64,000 bases of DNA, from contig NZ_LKEG01000025.1 of assembly GCF_001645105.1 (NCBI RefSeq), forward strand, positions 7,986-71,985, read 5' to 3'. Each line of letters starts with the position of its first letter. Position 1 is the stretch's first letter. This document shows, piece after piece, positions 8,406 through 15,793 of this stretch. The notes under the pieces were generated by a model, which saw only the letters and a program-made list of their open reading frames with translations, did not search any database and was not told the DNA's origin. The translations under genes and the position numbers were made by a program. Source of the DNA: Pseudomonas marginalis (lineage in GTDB: Bacteria > Pseudomonadota > Gammaproteobacteria > Pseudomonadales > Pseudomonadaceae).

Positions 8406-9644
8406 ATGACTTTCATCAGTTTGAATGAGCGGCTGGTTGACGCTTACCCGGACCCCGAACTGCGTCGCCTGGCGCCTGGTTTATCGGTGGCTGTCGAGTT
8501 CAGGGTAGGCGGGCAGTCCATTGGGCTGAGTGTTGTCGACGGGCGACTATTCAAAGGCTTTACGGGTGAGCCAACGATCCGCATCGAGGCCGACGAACCT
8601 GAATGGGCGCGCGTGTTGACTACTCCGCCGGTTGCCACTTATCACAGCTTTACAGCACTGCAGATTGCCAACCCGGCATTTGAGGTGAGCGGCGATGCAC
8701 AACTGATTGCCCAGGCGCGACCGTTTCTCGAGCGTTTGTTTGAGTTGGTAACCCTGACTCCTTCTACACCGGCACACGCTGTCGAGCGGTCCCTTTCCCA
8801 GATTCAAGGCCAGTATGCCGAGGTGCACGCGGCGGGGCAGGCCTACGAGATGTATTACGAAGTGGCTGGCGAGGGCATTCCCTTGCTGTTCCTGCACACG
8901 GCAGGTGCTGATGGGCGGCAATATTTCGCGCAGATGGCGGACGTCCAGATGGCGCAGCAATTTCGTATGTATGCGATCGATCTTCCGTTCCATGGTAAAT
9001 CGATGCCACCGCGAACGTGGGATGGAGCACCGTACCTGCTGACCAGCGAACGTTATCAACAATGGTGCACGGCGTTTATTGAGCAGGTGATCGGCGCGCC
9101 GGCCATCGTTGTAGGCGGTTCCATGGGCGCGGCGATGTCCCTGGTGCTGGCTGCCGAACACCCTGAGCAATTGATCGGCGTGGTGGCGTTGGAGCCCCCC
9201 TTCCAGTCGCGTGGCCGTCGCAACCCTTACCAGAATCATGTGCAAGTTCATGGTGGGCTGCACAACGGCGCCTATGTACGAGGTTTGATGAGCCCGACCA
9301 GCCCTGTTGAGGATCGGCGTCGCGCCAGTTGGATTTACTCCCAGGGAGGGCCAGGTATATACCCGGGTGACCTGGCCTTCTACAGCGACGAGTTCGACGG
9401 TGCTGTGACCGCGCCGCGAATTGATGCAGGGCGCACACCGGTGGCGCTGCTTTCGGGCACTTATGATTACTCGGCTACGCCCGCGGACGGCGCCAAACTG
9501 GCCGAGTTGATACCGGGTTCGTTTCACCTGGTGATGGACGGGCTAGGGCATTTCCCGATGACTGAGCATCCGGATCACTTTCGGCATTATCTGATGCAGG
9601 GCCTGGCCCATGTTGCACAGCGTGCAGGGCTGGCGACGGCCTGA
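8406..9644 (+). CDS. Alpha/beta hydrolase with an N-terminal SCP2-like extension
   Basis: A 412-residue cytoplasmic protein starting 7 bases after AGGAG. Residues 1-120 resemble a small lipid/sterol-carrier-like (SCP2-type) fold, judged only by pattern (VAVEFRVGG, GLSVVDG, PTIRIEAD). Residues from about 145 on form an alpha/beta hydrolase: LLFLHTAG oxyanion region, nucleophile Ser239 in GGSMGA, acid Asp in LLSGTYDYS, base His in GLGHFPMTEHP. This suits hydrolysis of a C-C, ester or lactone bond. It has its own putative GntR operator. With the RutA-like oxygenase nearby, a ring-opening or product hydrolase of the same pathway is a reasonable inference. Confidence 0.87.
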   Translation: MTFISLNERLVDAYPDPELRRLAPGLSVAVEFRVGGQSIGLSVVDGRLFKGFTGEPTIRIEADEPEWARVLTTPPVATYHSFTALQIANPAFEVSGDAQLIAQARPFLERLFELVTLTPSTPAHAVERSLSQIQGQYAEVHAAGQAYEMYYEVAGEGIPLLFLHTAGADGRQYFAQMADVQMAQQFRMYAIDLPFHGKSMPPRTWDGAPYLLTSERYQQWCTAFIEQVIGAPAIVVGGSMGAAMSLVLAAEHPEQLIGVVALEPPFQSRGRRNPYQNHVQVHGGLHNGAYVRGLMSPTSPVEDRRRASWIYSQGGPGIYPGDLAFYSDEFDGAVTAPRIDAGRTPVALLSGTYDYSATPADGAKLAELIPGSFHLVMDGLGHFPMTEHPDHFRHYLMQGLAHVAQRAGLATA

Positions 9645-9657
9645 CTACGCGTGAACG

Positions 9658-9699
9658 AGCCGCCGGTCGCACGGTTCGTGTGGCCGGCGGCTTTCGTTT
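9658..9699 (+). terminator. Terminator after the hydrolase
   Basis: Arms AGCCGCCGG (9658-9666) and CCGGCGGCT (9684-9692) form a 9-bp GC-rich stem followed by a T-rich tail, 14 bases after the stop codon. It faces the terminator of the convergent SDR operon. Confidence 0.7.
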
Positions 9700-9709
9700 A
9701 TCCGTGTGC

Positions 9710-9734
9710 AAAAAAAGCCCGGCATTCACCGGGC
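9710..9734 (-). terminator. Terminator after the SDR gene
   Basis: Read on the minus strand, GCCCGG-6-CCGGGC is followed by seven T. It ends the minus-strand GST-SDR transcript whose last stop codon is at 9753. Confidence 0.85.
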
Positions 9735-9752
9735 AAAGGTCACAGGTAAAGG

Positions 9753-10514
9753 TCAGTCAACCAGGTGGTTGCCGATCGAAGAGCCACCATCCACCGTCAG
9801 GATGCTGCCGGTCGCAAAGCGTGAGCGGTCGGAGGCGAGAAACAGGAAGGCCTCGGCGATCTCCTCCGGCCGCCCCATTCGATTCAACACGGCGCGTGCG
9901 TCGAACGCTGCACGCAGTGCCTGCGGGTTATCTGACTGGGCGAAAATCCGGTCGAAGTAGGGACTGTCGATGGTTCCCGGCGCGACGGCGTTCACGCGGA
10001 TGCCATCTGCAGCATGGTCCAGTGCCATTGCACGTGTGAGCGCCGATACGCCGCCTTTGGAGGCCACATAGGCGGTACGGTTGGCAATCGCGCTGGTGGC
10101 TGTATAGGACGTGGTGTTGATGATGGACCCGGACTTCTGCCTGGCCATGACGGGCACCACATGCTTGGCACACAGAAACATGCCTTTGAGATTGACCGAC
10201 ATCAGGCGGTCCCAATCCTCTTCTTCGATGGTGACAACGTTGCCGGTCATGCCGAAGCCGGCGTTGTTTACCAGCACGTCGATGCGGCCAAAATGCTCAA
10301 TGACCGTTTCTACCATTGACTGTACGTCGGCGTTCACGGCGACGTTGCATGCGATCGCGAAAGCGTCGATCTCATCCGCCGTAGCACGTGCGGCCTCGAT
10401 GTTCATATCGGCCACGATCACCGACGCCCCGTTTTTTGCAAAAAGTGTGGCCACCGCTTTACCAATGCCGCTGGCGGCGCCCGTGACGATGCAGACCTTA
10501 TTGTGTAATTCCAT
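9753..10514 (-). CDS. SDR-family NAD(P)-dependent oxidoreductase
   Basis: A 253-residue classical short-chain dehydrogenase. It has the TGAASGIG cofactor motif near the N-terminus, NNAG, a catalytic Ser region, and Tyr-x3-Lys in AYVASKGG, followed by NAVAPGTIDSPY. The Met at 10514 is preferred (GAGAG 9 bases upstream) over the Met three codons earlier at 10523, whose ribosome-binding site would touch the start. It follows the GST gene by about 17 bases, so the two form an operon controlled from the divergent promoter at 11.2 kb. It probably oxidises an alcohol or reduces a ketone intermediate of the GntR-controlled pathway; the substrate is unknown. Confidence 0.9.
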   Translation of the reverse strand: MELHNKVCIVTGAASGIGKAVATLFAKNGASVIVADMNIEAARATADEIDAFAIACNVAVNADVQSMVETVIEHFGRIDVLVNNAGFGMTGNVVTIEEEDWDRLMSVNLKGMFLCAKHVVPVMARQKSGSIINTTSYTATSAIANRTAYVASKGGVSALTRAMALDHAADGIRVNAVAPGTIDSPYFDRIFAQSDNPQALRAAFDARAVLNRMGRPEEIAEAFLFLASDRSRFATGSILTVDGGSSIGNHLVD

Positions 10515-10531
10515 AGCACTCATCTCTCTGA

Positions 10532-11158
10532 TCAAACCACCGGGCCGGCCCATTTCTGGCGGAAGGATTGATGCTTGAGCATCCTTGCGTACCAGGCCTT
10601 GAGGTTGGGCAACTCCGCCCGGTCGAAGTCCATTTTCAGCCACCGGTGTGCGTGCACGGCCCAGGCAATGTCGGCGATGGTCATCGTTTGCCCGCAGATG
10701 TACTCATGTGTGGCCAGGCGCTGTTCGATCCAGCCCCAGACCTTGCCGGCTTCGCGAATCGCGGTTTCCAACGCGGGTGTATCGCGTTTTTCCGGGGCGG
10801 TGCGAATCAACTGGAAGAACACCACGGTCTGTGGTCGGGTGAGCTGTGTCTGTTGGCAATCCAGCCACTGGTCGACCACCGCACGGAGCTTGGGGGCCGC
10901 CGGATAGAGGGGGCTGGTCGGTGCATAAGCGTTGCACAGGTAACGCATCACTGCGTTGCTTTCCCAAATCGTGAAGTCACCGTCGACCAGGGTTGGAACT
11001 AGACTGGTGGGGTTCATCCCGCGGTAATCGTCCTCTTCAAGCCCGCCGAAAACATTGCCCAAGTCGATCCTCTCGTAGGCGAGCCCCAGCTCGTCCATCA
11101 GCCAGACGACTTTCATGACGTTGCTGGATTTCATATGGCCATACAGCGTGCGTGGCAT
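10532..11158 (-). CDS. Glutathione S-transferase family protein
   Basis: A 208-residue protein with an N-terminal thioredoxin fold (MPRTLYGHMKSSNVMKV, then NPTSLVPTLVDG and the WESNAVMRYL glutathione-binding turn) and an all-helical C-terminal domain (TIADIAWAVHAHRW). The start at 11158 has GAGGG upstream; 21 further in-frame residues upstream overlap the operator region and are unlikely to be translated. GSTs conjugate or isomerise electrophilic intermediates with glutathione. First gene of the GST-SDR operon, whose promoter carries half of an 18-bp inverted repeat. In this context it may handle a reactive product of the divergent oxygenase operon, which is inference. Confidence 0.9.
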   Translation of the reverse strand: MPRTLYGHMKSSNVMKVVWLMDELGLAYERIDLGNVFGGLEEDDYRGMNPTSLVPTLVDGDFTIWESNAVMRYLCNAYAPTSPLYPAAPKLRAVVDQWLDCQQTQLTRPQTVVFFQLIRTAPEKRDTPALETAIREAGKVWGWIEQRLATHEYICGQTMTIADIAWAVHAHRWLKMDFDRAELPNLKAWYARMLKHQSFRQKWAGPVV

Positions 11159-11203
11159 GGGTGTGTCCCTCGTTGAATGAAATGCTTGATCACTTATAAA
11201 AGT

Positions 11204-11253
11204 CGTCAGACAATCTGTCAATCATGCAAAATATTTTGACAGATTGTCTGACG
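11204..11253. promoter_or_regulatory. 18-bp inverted repeat, double GntR operator in a divergent promoter
   Basis: CGTCAGACAATCTGTCAA (11204-11221) is repeated in perfect inverse at 11236-11253, with a 14-base AT-rich spacer. Each arm contains one GACA-N3-TGTC core also found at 8236 and, degenerate, at 7375. The element lies midway between the GST start (11158) and the flavin reductase start (11306), so two bound GntR dimers could close both divergent promoters at once. Confidence 0.75.
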
Positions 11254-11305
11254 ATCTGTAGGTTTTCATTCCAACACCCCATGGGACTCCTTGGAAGAGG
11301 CAGAC

Positions 11306-11809
11306 ATGAAAGAACAACAACAAGAAAAAGAACTCGTTAACGACTTCAAACTGGCGATGCGTCGATTGACATCGACCATCTCGCTGATCACTACGCGCCA
11401 CCTGGGCCAGCCGTTCGGTATGGCTGCGACGGCGGTGCAATCGGTGACTGCCGACCCCGCCACCATCCTCGTCTGCGTCAATCGCTCGGCCTCCATCAGT
11501 ACGGCGCTGGAGGTGAGCGGTCGCTTCGCGGTGAACATGCTGCACCTCTCCCACGTCGATCTGGTGCCGATTTTCAGCGGCCAGCTCAAAGGGCAGGAGC
11601 GCTTTGAGCATGGCCAGTGGGTAGAGGAGCACGGCGTGCCGGTGCTGGCCGACGCGCAGGCGGCGCTGGTGTGCGAGGTGTGTGAAGTTGCGACGATCGG
11701 CTCTCACGATGTGATTTTCGGCCGAGTGCTGTGGGTCGACACTCGTCCGGATATTTCGCCCCTTTTGTACGAAGACGGGCGCTTCGCCAGATCCGCCGCG
11801 ATCAAGTGA
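11306..11809 (+). CDS. Flavin reductase (RutF/HpaC-like)
   Basis: A 167-residue flavin reductase-like domain protein. It begins FKLAMRRLTSTISLITT, with GMAATAVQSVTADPATILVCVNRSAS for flavin binding, and ends with the usual IFGRVLWVD strand. The start at 11306 is an ATG with GGAAGAGG upstream. This family supplies reduced FMN to two-component monooxygenases. First gene of a four-gene run: flavin reductase, RibB 33 bases later, a CMD-family protein, then a RutA-like oxygenase. That makes it the natural partner of the oxygenase. Regulation is through the double GntR operator 53 bases upstream. Confidence 0.92.
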   Translation: MKEQQQEKELVNDFKLAMRRLTSTISLITTRHLGQPFGMAATAVQSVTADPATILVCVNRSASISTALEVSGRFAVNMLHLSHVDLVPIFSGQLKGQERFEHGQWVEEHGVPVLADAQAALVCEVCEVATIGSHDVIFGRVLWVDTRPDISPLLYEDGRFARSAAIK

Positions 11810-11842
11810 TATCTCCTGAGACTTGAGACCGTAGAGGTTGTT

Positions 11843-12490
11843 ATGGGCTTTGCAACGATTGAGAAAGCACTGGAAGTCATCGCCACCGGCGGGATGGTGA
11901 TCGTGGTGGATGACGAGAGCCGCGAAAACGAAGGTGATGTCGTGATGGCTGCCGAGTTCGCCACCACGCAGGCGTTGACGTTTATGGTCAGCCGATGCCG
12001 TGGGATCGTCTGTGCGCCGATGCCTGAACGCATTGCACGGCGCCTGGAATTACCGCTGATGGTGGAGCGAAATACCGACTCCATGAAAACCGCGTTCACC
12101 GTTTCTGTCGATTTGATAGCAGGCGTCACCACCGGAGTTTCAGCGGCAGAGCGCGCGTTGACGCTTCGAGCACTTGCGGCGGCTGACACGACGGCACAGG
12201 CACTTTCAAGGCCAGGGCATATTTTTCCGCTGATCGCCCGCAACGGTGGCGTTGAAGAGCGCGCTGGTCACACCGAAGCGGCCGTGGATCTTGCTGAGCT
12301 GGCAGGGTTGTCGCCGGTAGGTGTGATCTGCGAGATCCTCAAGGATGACGGCAGCATGGCGCGTCGTGCTGATCTTGAGGTTTTCGCACAACAGCACGAA
12401 CTCATCATTATTTCGATTGCAGAGTTGATTGTGTGGAAAGCAGCGAATGCTGTTAGCACTAAACAAGTAAGGCCCAGTTTGGTGGCATAG
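11843..12490 (+). CDS. ribB: 3,4-dihydroxy-2-butanone-4-phosphate synthase
   Basis: A 215-residue stand-alone RibB that converts ribulose 5-phosphate into the four-carbon precursor of riboflavin. The motifs are intact: DDESRENEGDVVMAAE near the N-terminus, TDSMKTAFTVSVD, RPGHIFPL, GHTEAAVDL and GVICEIL. It has no GTP cyclohydrolase II domain, and no other riboflavin gene is nearby, so it is probably an extra copy, not the housekeeping one. Lying between a flavin reductase and an FMN-dependent oxygenase, it would raise FMN supply when the pathway is induced. Confidence 0.93.
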   Translation: MGFATIEKALEVIATGGMVIVVDDESRENEGDVVMAAEFATTQALTFMVSRCRGIVCAPMPERIARRLELPLMVERNTDSMKTAFTVSVDLIAGVTTGVSAAERALTLRALAAADTTAQALSRPGHIFPLIARNGGVEERAGHTEAAVDLAELAGLSPVGVICEILKDDGSMARRADLEVFAQQHELIIISIAELIVWKAANAVSTKQVRPSLVA

Positions 12491-12587
12491 CTCTAAACCT
12501 GAATGTTTAACCGCAACACTTTAGCGCGATGGCTGTGTAGGCAGTCATAAGGTCGCCAAGTTATTAACTCACCCCGAGGAAGATGAA

Positions 12588-13004
12588 ATGAACAGCCAAG
12601 CAAAAATTACTTCGCCCGATGGCAACCAACTTTCCGAGCGTTTCCATGATGGCCTCAAGACCCGCCGTGAAGTGCTGGGTGAAGCTTATGTGGATGGTTC
12701 CATTGCCAAGGCCACGGATTTTAACTGGCCGGTTCAGGAGTTGGTGACCGAGTATTGCTGGGACGCTATTTGGAACCGTCCCGGTCTGGATCGTCGCACA
12801 CGCTCCTTCCTGAACCTGGGCATGATTTCGGCATTGAACCGTCCCCATGAGTTGAAGTTGCATGTGCGCGGCGCGATCAATAATGGTTTGAGCAAAGAAG
12901 AAATTCGCGAAGTACTGCTCCAAGTGGCGATTTACTGTGGTGTGCCGGCTTCGATTGATGGCTTCCGCCTGGCGCAGGAAGTGTTTGACGATATGGGCGT
13001 CTGA
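12588..13004 (+). CDS. Carboxymuconolactone decarboxylase-family protein
   Basis: A 138-residue CMD/PcaC-like protein: ELVTEYCWDAIWNRPGLDRRTRSFLNLGMI, the HELKLHVRGAINNGLSKEEIREVLLQ segment typical of the family, and a final helix. True PcaC decarboxylates 4-carboxymuconolactone in protocatechuate breakdown; other members act on related lactones or as peroxidases. No protocatechuate genes are nearby, so the precise reaction is open. It is paralogous to the protein at 48531-48923. The AGGAAG ribosome-binding site and position in the oxygenase operon suggest a step after oxygenation, possibly lactone isomerisation or decarboxylation. Confidence 0.88.
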   Translation: MNSQAKITSPDGNQLSERFHDGLKTRREVLGEAYVDGSIAKATDFNWPVQELVTEYCWDAIWNRPGLDRRTRSFLNLGMISALNRPHELKLHVRGAINNGLSKEEIREVLLQVAIYCGVPASIDGFRLAQEVFDDMGV

Positions 13005-13050
13005 CCCAGCGCTCCGTAAGCATCAACAACAATAAAAAGAGGAATGTGAA

Positions 13051-14172
13051 ATGGACATGCAAGAACGCTTTCACGAAACCGGCAACCCTATGTTCAACGA
13101 CAACGCGCTGAAATTGGGTGTGTTCGGAACCAACTGCTCAAACGCCTGCGCAATCACCACGGCTGAATCCACGTTTGAGCCGACCTTCGAGCACAACGTA
13201 AAGATCGCTCAGCAGCTGGAAGCGGCGGGTTGGGAGTGCATGGTACCTATCGCGCGTTGGCGTGGTTTCGGTGGTGAGACCAACTTCAACGGCACCAACA
13301 TGGAGACGTTCACCTGGGCCGCTGCGATGGCTGCAGTTACCACCAAGCTGCAGTTTTTCTCCACCACCCACGTGCCCACTATTCATCCGATCGTCGCGGC
13401 TAAAATGGCGACCACCATCGACCATATTTCCAAAGGCCGTTTTGGCTTGAACTTGGTGACCGGCTGGTTTACCCCGGAAATGGAGATGTTTGGCCGCGAG
13501 ATGATGGAACACGACCAGCGCTACGAGTACGCGGATGAATGGATGGATATCGTGGCGGCGTTGTGGGCACGTAACGGTGTGGACTACAACGGTGACTTCC
13601 ACAAAACCAAAGACGCCGTCATGGAGCCCAAACCTTACAACAAGGCTGGGCGCCCGGTGATGATTTGCGCCGGGTCGTCGGGTAAAGGCTTGGACTTCAC
13701 GGCCAAGCACTGCGATTTCAACTTCGGCTTCATGCAGGACATGGAGAAAGGCGCCGCCTGGGTCAAGCACGTCAAGGACCTGGCCCGCTCCAAGTTCGGC
13801 CGGGAACTGGGGACCTTCACATCGTGTCCGGTCATTGTGCGAGAAACGGAAAAGGAGGCGCGCGAATACTACGACTACTACGTCAAAGAAAAGGGCGACC
13901 GCGTGGCGTGCGACAACCTGGCCGATGTGCTGCAAGTCCAGTCGCAGAACCACTCCGCAGAGATGTACGCGAAGTTCAAAGAACGCTTCATCGCGGGCTG
14001 GGGCGGTTATCCCTTGATCGGTTCTCCGGAGCAAGTGGCCCAAGGCCTGATCGACCTGAAGAAAACCGGAGTCGACGGTACGTTGTTGACCATGGTCGAT
14101 TACAACGAAGAACTGCCGTTTTTCAATGAGCGGGTAATGCCGTTGCTGAAGCAGGCAGGCCTGCGTAACTGA
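13051..14172 (+). CDS. RutA-like luciferase-family flavin monooxygenase
   Basis: A 373-residue TIM-barrel FMN-dependent oxygenase of the bacterial luciferase superfamily, closest by eye to RutA: RGFGGETNF, TNMETFTWAAAMAAVT, a KMATTIDHISKGRFGLNLVTGW block almost as in RutA, and ICAGSSGKGLDF. The GLNLVTGW Asn matches the RutA residue reported to line the O2 pocket used for flavin-N5 oxygen transfer. RutA opens the uracil ring; the other Rut proteins (isochorismatase-like RutB, RutC, RutD, RutE, RutG) are not next to it here, so the substrate should differ. It is served by the flavin reductase and RibB upstream. C-heteroatom bond cleavage is the inferred chemistry. Confidence 0.9.
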   Translation: MDMQERFHETGNPMFNDNALKLGVFGTNCSNACAITTAESTFEPTFEHNVKIAQQLEAAGWECMVPIARWRGFGGETNFNGTNMETFTWAAAMAAVTTKLQFFSTTHVPTIHPIVAAKMATTIDHISKGRFGLNLVTGWFTPEMEMFGREMMEHDQRYEYADEWMDIVAALWARNGVDYNGDFHKTKDAVMEPKPYNKAGRPVMICAGSSGKGLDFTAKHCDFNFGFMQDMEKGAAWVKHVKDLARSKFGRELGTFTSCPVIVRETEKEAREYYDYYVKEKGDRVACDNLADVLQVQSQNHSAEMYAKFKERFIAGWGGYPLIGSPEQVAQGLIDLKKTGVDGTLLTMVDYNEELPFFNERVMPLLKQAGLRN

Positions 14173-14185
14173 GTGTTGAGCCATG

Positions 14186-14220
14186 GCGGCCAGGCTTCAT
14201 GAACGATGAGGCCTGGCTGC
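14186..14220 (+). other. Hairpin after the RutA-like gene
   Basis: GCGGCCAGGCTTCAT pairs with ATGAGGCCTGGCTGC with few mismatches around a 5-base loop, 13 bases after the stop codon. There is no T run, so it may be a transcript 3' end stabiliser or a weak terminator. Confidence 0.5.
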
Positions 14221-14312
14221 CGTTCGCACGCGGAAAAATGTACAAATCGATGTTTTCCAGAAGCGCCTGATGCACGACAAATAACAATAAACGCGTTGCA
14301 GGAGTGAATAGG

Positions 14313-14840
14313 ATGTCGACAAGATTTTCGTTGAATTTGAGTATGTGGATCGGTATTACCGTAGGGCTTTACGTGCTGTTGTACCTGATGAGCCCGCTCG
14401 GCTTATTGGGCGCGCTGCCTTGCACCTTTGTTGCGCTGCCTATCTACCTGAGCGGTGGCGCCAGAGCCGACAAACTCGCGGACGCCTGCCTGAGTGCGGT
14501 GGCGGGAGTGGTATGGGGCATCATTTTTATTTACCTGGATTCGCTGTTCTCACATCAGGGCTTGCACCCGCTGGTGGCGTCTGCACTGTCGGTTGGCCTG
14601 GTCACCATAGCGCTGTGTGCGACGCACTTGCTGTTCACCCCATGGGGGCTGTTTTCAAATATTCCGATGATGTTTGGTGCGGTGGCGTGTACGTTCTTTG
14701 TAGGGCCGGACAAGTGGTTTTACATCATGGTCACGCTTTGCCTGGGCGTGCTGTTGGGGTTCATCAACCATTCGGGGCGCAAGTTCCTGGATGAGCGCGG
14801 GCGGTGGACGCTGCTTCGCGCGCGCAAGGTCGAAGACTGA
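14313..14840 (+). CDS. DUF1097-like inner-membrane protein
   Basis: A 175-residue integral membrane protein. The start ATG at 14313 is preceded by GGAG at good spacing; the in-frame GTG at 14304 overlaps that site. Five or so hydrophobic segments alternate with short loops (LWIGITVGLYVLLYLM-type start, SGGARADKLAD loop, WGLFSNIPMMFGAVACTFF, LCLGVLLGFINH). The pattern fits the DUF1097/YcdZ family, whose function is unknown; a transport or permease role is often guessed. It follows the oxygenase gene after a hairpin on the same strand, so it might carry a substrate or product of that pathway. Low certainty on function. Confidence 0.78.
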   Translation: MSTRFSLNLSMWIGITVGLYVLLYLMSPLGLLGALPCTFVALPIYLSGGARADKLADACLSAVAGVVWGIIFIYLDSLFSHQGLHPLVASALSVGLVTIALCATHLLFTPWGLFSNIPMMFGAVACTFFVGPDKWFYIMVTLCLGVLLGFINHSGRKFLDERGRWTLLRARKVED

Positions 14841-14854
14841 ACCTCGCGGCCTAT

Positions 14855-15730
14855 CTAGTGCTTTTTCACCGCCTGCTCGGTAATCAGTTGTGCCAGTAAC
14901 TTCACTGGTTCGCTCAGGCTGCGGCGCGCGCGATGCACCAGGCCGATATCGCGATGGAATGTACGTTGTTTCAGGTCGATCGCGCGCACTTCAGCAGGCC
15001 ACCCTTTGCGGGTGGCCGTTTCCGGTACCAGGGCCACACCGACGCCGTTAGCGACCAGCTTGATGATCGCATCAAGCTCATCGAGTTCGCAGACTTCATG
15101 CAATGAAAAATGGGTCTGTCGCAAGAACCGATCAACCTGGCGCCCGCCAAAAGATGAACGGTCGTAGCGGATAAAGGGCTGGCTCGAAACCAGCTCAGCC
15201 CAGTCGTCTCCTGGCATATCGGCCGGGACAATCAGTCGATACGGTTCGCGTGCCAAGGTGGTCCAGCGCAGATCGCTTTGAAGAGAAAAGGGCGGGCGGA
15301 TGATTGCGGCCATGTCGATTTCACCCGAGTCGACCTGGTTCACCAATTCCATCGAAAGGCCCGGTATGACGCGTGTTCTGCAGGCCGGGGAGCGCTGGTG
15401 AAATTCAGCCAGCGCTTCCGGCAGATAAGAGCGTTGAACGGATGCAATCGCACCGATAGTCACCAGAATGCTGGCCGGCAGGCCCACAGAGCTTGTGCCC
15501 AGATTTTTAAACTGAAGTACCAGTTCCTGGCCTCGCGCCAGTACTTGATGCCCCATCTGATTGAGTTGCGCCGAACGCCCTTTACGGTCGAACAACTCGA
15601 CCCCAAGCTCGGCCTCAAGGCGTTGCATCTGCGCGCTGACCGCTGCTTGAGTCAGGCCGATTTTGCTGCCGGCGGCTGCAAACGTGCCTTCTCTCGCTAC
15701 GGCGATAAGGGTTTTCAGTTCTTTGATCAT
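14855..15730 (-). CDS. LysR-family transcriptional regulator
   Basis: A 291-residue LysR protein: N-terminal winged helix (FAAAGSKIGLTQAAVSAQMQRLEAELGVELFDRKGRSAQLN) and a two-lobed effector-binding domain. The ATG at 15730 is used; a TTG two codons earlier is possible. No strong ribosome-binding site is visible. It converges on the DUF1097-like gene (15-base gap) and is separated from the AraC gene by about 60 bases on the same strand. Its target is not evident, because no gene is divergent from it; the AraC/APC unit or a distant locus is possible. Confidence 0.9.
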   Translation of the reverse strand: MIKELKTLIAVAREGTFAAAGSKIGLTQAAVSAQMQRLEAELGVELFDRKGRSAQLNQMGHQVLARGQELVLQFKNLGTSSVGLPASILVTIGAIASVQRSYLPEALAEFHQRSPACRTRVIPGLSMELVNQVDSGEIDMAAIIRPPFSLQSDLRWTTLAREPYRLIVPADMPGDDWAELVSSQPFIRYDRSSFGGRQVDRFLRQTHFSLHEVCELDELDAIIKLVANGVGVALVPETATRKGWPAEVRAIDLKQRTFHRDIGLVHRARRSLSEPVKLLAQLITEQAVKKH

Positions 15731-15793
15731 GCGCAAATAATAGTTATGTTTCGTTTGAAAATATATTCATATTTTTGTCGTTGGAAGGGACTT

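Noticed and set aside
11306..14172. Uracil (Rut) pathway
   Set aside because: RutA-like and RutF-like proteins are present, but the remaining Rut genes are missing, and RibB, CMD and GST genes are not part of it.
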